A stretch of DNA of 22,321 nt. Origin: Muribaculaceae bacterium (lineage in GTDB: Bacteria > Bacteroidota > Bacteroidia > Bacteroidales > Muribaculaceae). Shown piece after piece: positions 7,862 to 15,736 of this stretch; position 1 is the stretch's first letter; each line of letters begins with the position of its first letter. A program made the position numbers and the translations under genes. The stretch covers positions 1-22,321 of the forward strand of contig VSPO01000049.1 of the NCBI GenBank assembly GCA_009775375.1. Reading direction: 5' to 3'. The notes under the pieces were generated by a model. That model searched no databases, was not told the origin of the DNA, and was given only the letters and a program-made list of their open reading frames with translations.

Positions 7862-8176
7862 GCAAAATTCGGGAGAGACGTCGCGACTTGTCCTCGCGGT
7901 GTCTCTCTCTGTATTAATGAAAGTATAGTAAACTTTTTAGCGTCAAGGTGTGGAAAGGAAGGGACGTGGCCGGTTCAAAGGGTGAAAAATGGTTCAAAAT
8001 AATGGCTAAAAATGCGAAATCAGGCATTTGAAGTGTTTTTCTACCCGATAAGATTAGAAATATATAGGCAATTCGGGATTGAATTGTCAACTTTGCAACG
8101 TGAGTTGTCTCAGCAGCTCCATAGGTCGGGACAAGATACTGACCTGAAAAAAACGTAAAATTCTAACCTGACAAAA
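7862..8176 (+). promoter_or_regulatory. 315-bp intergenic region upstream of the esterase-regulator operon
   Basis: No gene is visible here. After the rhaM hairpin, two copies of GGTTCAAA occur as a direct repeat (7972-7979 and 7991-7998, 19 bp apart). A second imperfect direct repeat, TGACCTGA and TAACCTGA, occurs at 8140-8147 and 8164-8171, 24 bp apart and just before the start codon. CAACTTTG at 8088-8095 is a one-mismatch -7 element without a matching -33. The region is the likely promoter and operator of the operon that ends with the AraC-type regulator; paired direct repeats would suit such a protein. Confidence 0.45.
7873..7910 (+). terminator. Terminator-like hairpin after rhaM
   Basis: A 14-bp stem (7873-7886 with 7894-7907, two G-U pairs) with a 7-nt loop starts 12 bp after the rhaM stop. 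It is followed by pyrimidine-rich TCTGTATT rather than a clean T run. It shares the core GACGTCGCGA with the palindrome at 7469-7506. It probably ends or weakens transcription from the GH2-rhaM unit. Confidence 0.55.
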
Positions 8177-9481
8177 ATGAAAACTCAAAACAAAGGAACA
8201 CGAATCTTTGCGATTGCCATGATATTGGCAGCATGTGGCGCCGGGGAAGGCTTGAATGCCCAGACCTACAAATTTGACTTTATCGGCGACAAGCCTTCGA
8301 AGGAGGGATATGTGAAGGTGGATTCACAGACAAGGTATACGGATGAAAAAGGCTATGGGTATGATTTCGTAACCCCTGAGACTGTCAAGGCCGACACCCC
8401 TTATTTCTTTTCAATAGCAGTGCCGGACGGCAATTATAAGGTCACCGTCACCATGGGCGACAAGAAGAGAGCGGGGGAGACCACCCTGAGGGGAGAATCA
8501 CGCCGATTGTTCGTTGAAAACATAAAGACACAAAAGGGGGAAAGGAAGGTCAGAAGCTTTATCGTCAACAAACGCGACAGTATAATCTCGGGTAAGGAAA
8601 AGGTGGCCGTCAAGAGCAATGAGAGACAGAAACTCAATTGGGACAACCGCCTGACCCTTGAGGTCAATGGCGACAGCCCTGCCGTCAGATATATCGAGAT
8701 AGAGAGAGCGGATTCGGTGCCGACACTGTTCTTATGCGGAAATTCCACAGTCGTGGACAACGATTGCGAACCCTATACAAGCTGGGGGCAGATGATTCCC
8801 GCATTCTTTGATGAGAACGTAGCCATCGCCAATTATGCGGAATCCGGACTTGCCGCCGACACGTTTATAGGCCAGCGCCGCCTGAAAAAGGCATTGACCC
8901 AGATGAAGCCCGGAGATTACGTATTCGTGGAATTTGCTCACAACGACCAAAAGCAGAAGGGTCCCGGAAAGGGCGCCAACTATTCATTCGCCTACTACAT
9001 GAAGCAGTTTATCGATGAAGCCAGGGCAAAGGGGGCGACACCGGTGTTCCTGACTCCTACACGCCGTCGCTTTTTTGACGAGAGCGGGACAATCACGGAT
9101 ACGCATCTCGACTATCCCGAGGTGGTCAGGGAAATCGCTTGGAGAGAAAACGTCCCGCTGATAGATCTCCAGCAAATGACGAAAGTGCTTTGCGAGACTC
9201 TCGGCGTGGAAGATTCCAAAAAGCTATTTGTGCATTATCCCGCAAATACTTATAAAAACCAGCCAAAGGCATTGAAAGACAATACCCATTTCAGCACTTA
9301 CGGAGCATACGAGGTGGCAAAATGTGTGCTGGAGGGGATTCGTTGTAACGGACTGCCCGTTGTGAAGCATATCCGTCCGGAATATTCCGAGGGGTTCTCG
9401 CCGGCGGCTCCGGATGATTTCGCATCGTATAAATGGGTGCTTTCCCCGTTTGAGGTGGTGGATAAGCCTGATGGCAATTAA
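8177..9481 (+). CDS. Secreted CE12-type rhamnogalacturonan acetylesterase with N-terminal beta-sandwich domain
   Basis: The 434-residue protein has a signal peptide at about 1-28 (GEGLNAQ). Residues about 30-180 form a beta-rich domain (KFDFIGDKPS onward), as seen before the catalytic domain in Bacteroides rhamnogalacturonan acetylesterases. The SGNH domain follows: LFLCGNST with Ser190 (GNS instead of GDS), a block II glycine in NYAESG, EFAHND in block III, and DNTHFS with Asp368 and His371. It should remove acetyl groups from galacturonic acid in rhamnogalacturonan I outside the cytoplasm, opening the chain to lyases and hydrolases. It is first in a probable operon with the tandem esterase (73-bp gap) and the regulator. 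Confidence 0.88.
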   Translation: MKTQNKGTRIFAIAMILAACGAGEGLNAQTYKFDFIGDKPSKEGYVKVDSQTRYTDEKGYGYDFVTPETVKADTPYFFSIAVPDGNYKVTVTMGDKKRAGETTLRGESRRLFVENIKTQKGERKVRSFIVNKRDSIISGKEKVAVKSNERQKLNWDNRLTLEVNGDSPAVRYIEIERADSVPTLFLCGNSTVVDNDCEPYTSWGQMIPAFFDENVAIANYAESGLAADTFIGQRRLKKALTQMKPGDYVFVEFAHNDQKQKGPGKGANYSFAYYMKQFIDEARAKGATPVFLTPTRRRFFDESGTITDTHLDYPEVVREIAWRENVPLIDLQQMTKVLCETLGVEDSKKLFVHYPANTYKNQPKALKDNTHFSTYGAYEVAKCVLEGIRCNGLPVVKHIRPEYSEGFSPAAPDDFASYKWVLSPFEVVDKPDGN

Positions 9482-9554
9482 TCTTGGCCGGCTCGCGGAA
9501 TATAGGAAAGAATCCAATTCTTTGTATATCGATCAAATAAGGAATCAAAATATT

Positions 9555-11201
9555 ATGAATGCTAAACTCATGATTTTAGGGCTCGCTTTCTGTGCACTGT
9601 GCGGACAGGGCGATCTCATGGCACAGAAGAAAGTGGCGGGCCCGATGGAGGATGTCAACAAAGTGGTTGACAACACGCTCGACAGCCTTAACATTGCAAA
9701 GACAGCACGTCCCGAAGCAGGAAGCACCAGGAGAGGCAACAACCCCGTTTTGTTTCTTGTCGGAAATTCCACCATGCGAACCGGCACACGAGGCAACGGC
9801 GACAACGGACAATGGGGCTGGGGTTACTTTATGAATGAATACTTCGATCCGGATAAAATCACTGTCGAAAACCATGCCCTTGGGGGCACGAGCAGCCGCA
9901 CATTCTACAATCGTCTCTGGCCCGACGTGCTCAAAGGGATAAAAAAGGGCGACTGGGTAATAATCGAACTCGGCCACAACGACAATGGTCCGTACGACGA
10001 GGGTAGGGCCAGGGCTTCAATTCCCGGAATCGGCAAGGACTCACTTCAGGTCGTAATAAAGGAGACAGGAGCTCACGAGACCGTCTACACATATGGAGAA
10101 TACATGCGTCGGTTTATCAACGATGTCAAGGCCAAAGGCGCACATCCCATCCTCATGTCGCTGACTCCCCGCAATGCCTGGGAAGATGCCGACAGCACTA
10201 TCGTGAAGCGTGTCAACAAGACGTTTGGCCTTTGGGCAAAGCAGGTGGCAAAGAAAGCGAAGGTGCCATTTATCGACCTCAACGAAATCACGGCCCGCAA
10301 GTTTGAGAAATTCGGCAAAGAGAAGGTGAAATATCATTTCTATCTCGACAGGATTCACACCAGCGAATTCGGAGCCAGAGTTAATGTGGAGTCGGCAGTT
10401 GAAGGCATCCGCAACTACAAAGGCTTACCATTGGCGACTATGCTGCTTCCGGAAAAGAAAGACAGCACGTCGGGCTCATCGAGAGAGGGCAACAATCCCA
10501 TCCTTTTCACCATTGGCGACAGCACCGTCAAGAACCAAGACAAGGATGAAGACGGCATGTGGGGCTGGGGAACCATGATCGCTGAATTGATGAAGGACGG
10601 CGAGATAACTGTGGAAAACCATGCCTTCCCCGGAAGAAGCGCACGCACCTTCCTTGATGAAGGCAGATGGCAAAAAGTCTACGACGCTCTTCAGCCGGGA
10701 GATTTCGTGCTGATGCAGTTTGGCCATAACGATGCGGGCGACATCAACGTCGGCAAAGCCCGGGGCGAACTTCTTGGATCGGGGCCTGAAAGCAAGGTCT
10801 TCAAGATGGAGAAGACAGGAAAGAACCAGGTGGTCTATACCTACGGATGGTATCTCCGCAAGTTTATTCTCGATTGCAAGGAGAAAGGGGCCATTCCGGT
10901 AGTGGTCAGCCACACGCCAAGAAACAAGTTTGACAACGGTCTGATAGAGTCGAACAAGGATTCATTCGGCAAATGGGCCAAAGATGTTGCGGAGCAGATG
11001 GGCGTTGCCTTTATCGACCTGAATGCTATTTCCGGAAGCAAGCTCCAGAAGATGGTGGATGAAAAGGGATTGAAGGAAGTGACAAGCCATTATTGCAAGG
11101 ACCACACCCATTTCTCGAAGAAAGGGGCCCGGATGAACGCGCAGGGAGTGGCCGAGTCGTTGCGCCAACAAAATCATCCTCTTTCAGGCTATCTGAAATA
11201 A
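9555..11201 (+). CDS. Secreted protein with two tandem CE12-like SGNH acetylesterase domains
   Basis: The start at 9555 gives 548 residues and a good signal peptide (MNAKLMILGLAFCALCG..LMAQ). The in-frame upstream ATG at 9414 would add 47 residues, hide the signal peptide and overlap the previous gene. Domain 1 (about 62-300) has VGNST with Ser72, LGHND, and DRIH with Asp265 and His268. Domain 2 (about 313-545) has IGDST with Ser323, FGHND, and DHTHFS with Asp516 and His519. Both also keep the WGWG, VENHA, and TYG.Y.R.FI motifs, so both look catalytic and arose by internal duplication. It probably deacetylates rhamnogalacturonan, perhaps at two positions. The regulator gene starts 45 bp downstream. 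Confidence 0.88.
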   Translation: MNAKLMILGLAFCALCGQGDLMAQKKVAGPMEDVNKVVDNTLDSLNIAKTARPEAGSTRRGNNPVLFLVGNSTMRTGTRGNGDNGQWGWGYFMNEYFDPDKITVENHALGGTSSRTFYNRLWPDVLKGIKKGDWVIIELGHNDNGPYDEGRARASIPGIGKDSLQVVIKETGAHETVYTYGEYMRRFINDVKAKGAHPILMSLTPRNAWEDADSTIVKRVNKTFGLWAKQVAKKAKVPFIDLNEITARKFEKFGKEKVKYHFYLDRIHTSEFGARVNVESAVEGIRNYKGLPLATMLLPEKKDSTSGSSREGNNPILFTIGDSTVKNQDKDEDGMWGWGTMIAELMKDGEITVENHAFPGRSARTFLDEGRWQKVYDALQPGDFVLMQFGHNDAGDINVGKARGELLGSGPESKVFKMEKTGKNQVVYTYGWYLRKFILDCKEKGAIPVVVSHTPRNKFDNGLIESNKDSFGKWAKDVAEQMGVAFIDLNAISGSKLQKMVDEKGLKEVTSHYCKDHTHFSKKGARMNAQGVAESLRQQNHPLSGYLK

Positions 11202-11246
11202 TTCCTATATTTATTTCATACGTCTCATTTCTCAGGAAATCACCAT

Positions 11247-14144
11247 ATGCGTCGGAAAAATATATCATCAAATAGCAATCTACTGTGTCTGATAATTTTC
11301 CTTTTCTTCCTCGCCGGCATCGTCCCGGCGAGAGGAGAGGGGAAAATCGCCGTCACTCCCATAACCACACTCTCAAAAATTCCATCCAGGGAAATTACAG
11401 CCACTTATAGAGATTCGGAGGGATATATGTGGTATGCAGTCAAAGGCATGCTCTGTAGAGACGACGGCTACGACGTAATCTCCTTCCCGATGCCTGAAAA
11501 CAGCGAGGCAACGGAGATTTGCCAGGATTCTCAAGGACGACTCATGATAGCCACCAATGCAGGATGCTTTGTATTCAGTAAGGATACATATAAGGTGACT
11601 CCTTTTGATCCGGCACGTCTCGGCTCGACGGAGACCAATATGCTCAGAATCACGTCCGACGGATCGATATGGATTTCCACGAAGGGGAAGTTGAGCAAAT
11701 ATGATAAAGACGGGACGTATATCAACTCCTATCCAATAAAGGATCGTTATGGCAACCTCACCACGTTGTCGGGCTTCGAGCAGGCAAGAAATGGAGATAT
11801 TTACATCACTTCGTTCAGCAAGGGCATTTTGAAGTATGACAAGGTGAACGACGGATTCAAGATGTATGCACCGATTGATAAAAACGTGTCGCTGGGCATA
11901 ATATTTCAGGACCATGCCAATGACTATTTCTGGGTAGGCGACCATAACGGCATGATCTACAGGTTTGACCCCTCGAAAGAAGGAGCCGACCGGTATAGGG
12001 AAAGCCTTACGGACCCGGTCAGGGATTACATTAATCATACCCGAAGGTTGAGAACGATGCAACAGGATTCCATCCAGGGCTATCTCTGGGTGACGACGCG
12101 CTCAGGTCTTGTGCCCCTTCGCGCTGACTCTGAAGGAGATCTGCATTACGTAGGGAATACCATCCTTAATGAATTTGACGGCGCGATGGTCACATCCCTT
12201 TACATATCCGGCGACAAGATATGGGTGTTCTTCTACGATATTCCCGGCGTAATCATAAATCTCAACGGGAATTCGATGGAAAACAACCGCCTTGAGGGCG
12301 TACGTATGCGCTATGGCGACTATCCAATCATTACGCAGGTGTGTCCGGATGTCGATAAGGATTTGCTATGGATGATTCAGATGAGAAGCGGATTGATTCT
12401 CTACAACCGACAAAGCGGGGAAATATCAGATTCCGACACTCCGGCCTTGGTCGGGAGACGATTGCATCAGGCTCGTGAAATAGAGGCGTCTCCAATGCTT
12501 AAGGGCGTATGGTGCTCCATTTTCGGGAGCCAGAAAATTTTGGGAGTAAGCCATGATTCCGACATGAACATGCAGGTGAAGGATTCAGTCTCTCTGGCGA
12601 GGATGATTCCGGAAAACGGCATCATCACCAAGCTATATGAGTCGCCACACGGAAAACTATGGATAGCCACAACGGACGGACTGTTCAGATATGACATACG
12701 AAACCGTAAATTCGATTTTAAGGTCAAAGGCCTTGACAACGTGAAGTCGTTTTTTAAGAAAGGGAAGACGCTGTGGGTGGTCAACGACAAAGGGCTGTAT
12801 GCACTTGAAGACGGAAAGAAACCCGTCAGGGTCTCCCAGCCGGGCGACTACACCGCTATGACCACTGCCCCCGACGGCAAAATATGGATGGGCACGAAAG
12901 ACGGACGCCTGATATGCTATGACCCAAAGAGCCGCACAACCGTGGATTATTCCGCCGACCTTTCGCTCAACGGGAATGAAATCCGGCAACTTTACGTGGA
13001 TAAATTCAGCCATGTTTGGATTTTCTCCGATCAGGTGGCTTCCCAATTCAACCCAAGAAACAAGACGCATTATGATTACAGCGCCGGCATAAAAGGGCGG
13101 CTCAACGCTTATATGTCGACCGGCCACCTCATCACGGAGGATGAGGAGATAATCGTCGGCGGAATCGGCGGATTGTCGATATTCACCCCTTCGAACCATC
13201 TTGACGTGGACTTAAACGAGCCAATAGCCCATGTTTCCGACGTCAGAATCAATGGCAAATCGATATTGCACGATTATGAGAACTTCATTGAAGAAGACAA
13301 ACTGTTATTGTCGCCCGACAGCGGAAAAATAGAGTTTTTCTTCTCAACTTTTGATCAGGCAAACTCCTCGGGAGTCAGATATGCTTATCGTATAAAAGGA
13401 CTTGAAAAGGAATGGAACTATACGGCTCCCGGTGAGAACAGGGCTTTCTATAATTCCATTCCAAAAGGGGATTGGAGCCTTGAGGTCAAAGCCTGCGATG
13501 AAAACAATTTCTGGAGTGAGGACTCCACCGTCTTCAAAATCAAGAAAGAGGCGGCATTCTACGCCACATGGTGGGCAATACTCATATATATAGTGGTAGG
13601 GCTTGGCATTCTCGCGTTTTTGCTTCATACTTATCTCGAACACGTCAACAAGGAGAACGAGAAGATGTGGACAGACAGCGAAGAGATGGTCAAGATGAGG
13701 GAATACCTTCAAAGTCCTGTGACGTTGCCGCAGGAGGAATTCCGGCAGCTCGACCGGGAGCTCCTTGATAACGCCACGAAAGTAGTGGAGAAGAATATTT
13801 CCGTGCCGGAGTTCGGAGTTCTCGACCTCGCCAAGGGTGTCAACATGTCGAAATCTTCATTGGCAAGAAAACTTAAGGCCATAACAGGCAAGACTCCTCT
13901 TGATTTCATTCGTCATATAAAGATGCAATATGCCTGCAGCCTCTTGGAATCGCAAAACTATACGATAGCCGAAGTGGCGGAAATGGTGGGGTTTGAAGAT
14001 CGGAGATACTTCACGACAAGCTTTAAGAAGGAATTCGGCGTGACCCCCAGCAGTTATGCCAAGGCCGACAGGCAATCTCCTGCATCGGAGAGTGCGCCAA
14101 CTCCTGAAGAGGAGGATGATCCCGAAGAATCGCAACCTGAATAG
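11247..14144 (+). CDS. Membrane-spanning propeller/Y_Y_Y/AraC regulator (HTCS-like but lacking kinase and receiver)
   Basis: The 965-residue protein has a signal sequence (about 1-30). About 650 residues of two-component regulator propeller repeats follow (for example GKLWIATTDGLFRYD and GKIWMGTKDGRL). A Y_Y_Y domain (about 698-760) precedes a single transmembrane helix (about 775-795). After about 50 residues comes an AraC HTH_18 domain (about 850-945, with LARKLKAITGKTPLDFIRHIK) and an acidic tail. In a normal HTCS of about 1300-1400 residues, HisKA, HATPase and receiver domains lie between the helix and AraC part. Here they are absent, without frameshift. It probably senses a rhamnogalacturonan oligosaccharide in the periplasm and binds DNA while anchored in the inner membrane. 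Likely targets are its own operon, rhaBATD and the GH2 genes; this is inference. Confidence 0.9.
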   Translation: MRRKNISSNSNLLCLIIFLFFLAGIVPARGEGKIAVTPITTLSKIPSREITATYRDSEGYMWYAVKGMLCRDDGYDVISFPMPENSEATEICQDSQGRLMIATNAGCFVFSKDTYKVTPFDPARLGSTETNMLRITSDGSIWISTKGKLSKYDKDGTYINSYPIKDRYGNLTTLSGFEQARNGDIYITSFSKGILKYDKVNDGFKMYAPIDKNVSLGIIFQDHANDYFWVGDHNGMIYRFDPSKEGADRYRESLTDPVRDYINHTRRLRTMQQDSIQGYLWVTTRSGLVPLRADSEGDLHYVGNTILNEFDGAMVTSLYISGDKIWVFFYDIPGVIINLNGNSMENNRLEGVRMRYGDYPIITQVCPDVDKDLLWMIQMRSGLILYNRQSGEISDSDTPALVGRRLHQAREIEASPMLKGVWCSIFGSQKILGVSHDSDMNMQVKDSVSLARMIPENGIITKLYESPHGKLWIATTDGLFRYDIRNRKFDFKVKGLDNVKSFFKKGKTLWVVNDKGLYALEDGKKPVRVSQPGDYTAMTTAPDGKIWMGTKDGRLICYDPKSRTTVDYSADLSLNGNEIRQLYVDKFSHVWIFSDQVASQFNPRNKTHYDYSAGIKGRLNAYMSTGHLITEDEEIIVGGIGGLSIFTPSNHLDVDLNEPIAHVSDVRINGKSILHDYENFIEEDKLLLSPDSGKIEFFFSTFDQANSSGVRYAYRIKGLEKEWNYTAPGENRAFYNSIPKGDWSLEVKACDENNFWSEDSTVFKIKKEAAFYATWWAILIYIVVGLGILAFLLHTYLEHVNKENEKMWTDSEEMVKMREYLQSPVTLPQEEFRQLDRELLDNATKVVEKNISVPEFGVLDLAKGVNMSKSSLARKLKAITGKTPLDFIRHIKMQYACSLLESQNYTIAEVAEMVGFEDRRYFTTSFKKEFGVTPSSYAKADRQSPASESAPTPEEEDDPEESQPE

Positions 14145-14261
14145 CCGACCATAAATGTCATGATTGAATCAGACGTATCGGGCGGGCTCTCCCGCGAAGT
14201 CAGAATAATGTCGAAATCAACCAAATTCCCCAAAATCATCCTTTTCTGAAACAAATAAATA

Positions 14262-14292
14262 TTGCAATAAATCAAACAAACATTTATCTTTG
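14262..14292 (+). promoter_or_regulatory. Bacteroides-type promoter of the rhamnose operon
   Basis: TTG (14262-14264) is followed after 20 bp by TATCTTTG (14285-14292), an exact TAnnTTTG element. Predicted transcription starts near 14299, only about 13 nt before the rhaB ATG. The -33 lies within an ATTGCAAT palindrome (14261-14268). AAACAAA occurs twice (14249-14255 and 14274-14280), bracketing the -33. A small GCGGG/CCCGC stem (14182-14195) lies further upstream, without a T run. Confidence 0.68.
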
Positions 14293-14311
14293 CATAAAAA
14301 ATAATCTAATC

Positions 14312-15733
14312 ATGAAGACTTATCATCTTGCAATAGATCTCGGCGCCACTTCAGGACGCACCATCCTTGCCTCCTTCGACAAAGGCAAGGTGGATATGAG
14401 AGAGCTGACACGATTCAAGCATCCTATGCTTCCGATAGCGGGACATCTCTTCTGGAATCTTCCCGAACTCTACTATCAGGTTTTGATAGGGATTAAGGAG
14501 GCCGTAGGCCAACTTGCCGAGTCAGGAGAGAAACTTAGCTCTATCGGCATCGACACGTGGGGATGCGACGTGGCTTATTTCAATGCCGACGCCACCCTTA
14601 GCGGATTGCCCTATTGCTATCGCGACAGCCACACCGACGGAGCCATTGAGAAATTCGCGGAAAAGATGCCGACCGACAGAATCTATGAGCTCACCGGAAT
14701 CCAATTCATGAATTTCAATACGCTTTTCCAGCTCCATACAATCAGACGCAACTCTCCCGAGACGCTCGACAATGCTGATAAGATTCTCTTTATACCGGAT
14801 GCATTGGCTTATATGCTGACAGGAAAAGCCGTCACGGAATATACCGTGGCTTCAACTTCGCAGATCCTCAATCCCAATACAGGAGACCTCGACATGGATC
14901 TTCTCCGCGAGCTTGACCTCGACCGTTCGAAATTTGGCCCTATGGTCAATCCCGGAGAGGAAATCGGAAGACTGACACGCCAGGTCATGGACTTTACGGG
15001 AGCGTCTGATATTCCTGTCATAGCTGTTGCAGGGCATGACACAGCGTCGGCCGTAGTGGCCATACCGACCCCCGACAAGGATTATGCATATCTGAGTTGC
15101 GGAACATGGAGCCTTATGGGCATAGAAACGCCGGAGGCTATCATAACCCCGACAAGCCGCAAATATAATTTCACTAATGAGGGGGGTATCGATGGGACGA
15201 CGAGATTCCTCAAAAACATATGTGGAATGTGGATATTCGAACAATGTCGGCCTGAATTCAAGGGCGCTCCCGCCAATATCGGAGAATTGGTGGCATTGTG
15301 TGAGAAATCCGGGTGCGAGAGCATAATCAATCCTGATGACCCAAGATTTGCCCATCCTGAAAGCATGATTCAATCCATCTGGGAATATTGCGAGGAGACG
15401 GGACAGGAGATACCTGAAACCACGGCCGATTATGTCAGGGTGGCGTTCAGAAGCCTTGCCCGACGCTATAAGACCGTCGTAGAGTGGCTTAGGGAGATGT
15501 CGCCGGTAGAGATAAAAAGGCTCCACGTCATTGGTGGAGGCTCCCAGAATGCCTATCTTATGCAATATGCGGCCGACGAATTGCAGATGCCCGTGATTGC
15601 CGGACCTACAGAATCAACGGCACTTGGCAACGTGCTGCTGCAACTCAGGGCATGCGGATTGGCCGGTTCGCTCGACGAAATGAGAAAAATATCAATAAAT
15701 TCAACAACAACAAAAACATACATACCTCATTAA
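14312..15733 (+). CDS. rhaB: Rhamnulokinase
   Basis: The 473-residue FGGY-family sugar kinase phosphorylates L-rhamnulose with ATP to L-rhamnulose 1-phosphate in the cytoplasm. The N-terminal phosphate-binding motif AIDLGATSGRT (about 7-17), SIGIDTWGCDV, and YRDSHTDG are clear. GHDTASAV contains catalytic Asp243, and the second nucleotide motif HVIGGGSQN is near 405-413. Motif order and wording match E. coli RhaB throughout, separating it from fuculokinase and xylulokinase. It is the first gene of the rhamnose operon, and rhaA follows after only 3 bp. Confidence 0.96.
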   Translation: MKTYHLAIDLGATSGRTILASFDKGKVDMRELTRFKHPMLPIAGHLFWNLPELYYQVLIGIKEAVGQLAESGEKLSSIGIDTWGCDVAYFNADATLSGLPYCYRDSHTDGAIEKFAEKMPTDRIYELTGIQFMNFNTLFQLHTIRRNSPETLDNADKILFIPDALAYMLTGKAVTEYTVASTSQILNPNTGDLDMDLLRELDLDRSKFGPMVNPGEEIGRLTRQVMDFTGASDIPVIAVAGHDTASAVVAIPTPDKDYAYLSCGTWSLMGIETPEAIITPTSRKYNFTNEGGIDGTTRFLKNICGMWIFEQCRPEFKGAPANIGELVALCEKSGCESIINPDDPRFAHPESMIQSIWEYCEETGQEIPETTADYVRVAFRSLARRYKTVVEWLREMSPVEIKRLHVIGGGSQNAYLMQYAADELQMPVIAGPTESTALGNVLLQLRACGLAGSLDEMRKISINSTTTKTYIPH

Positions 15734-15736
15734 CCT

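Noticed and set aside
9414..9554. Upstream in-frame ATG extending the tandem esterase by 47 residues
   Set aside because: It overlaps the previous gene by 68 bases and would bury a good signal peptide that begins at the ATG at 9555.
11247..14144. Possibility that the regulator is a pseudogene remnant of a full HTCS
   Set aside because: The frame is open for 965 codons, all retained domains look intact, and the junction shows no frameshift or stop.
14182..14195. Small GC-rich stem after the regulator gene, considered as a terminator
   Set aside because: It has only a 5-bp core stem and no T run, so it is not supported as a terminator.
14852..15565. 237-aa minus-strand open frame within rhaB
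   Set aside because: It is antisense to conserved FGGY kinase motifs and has no motifs of its own.
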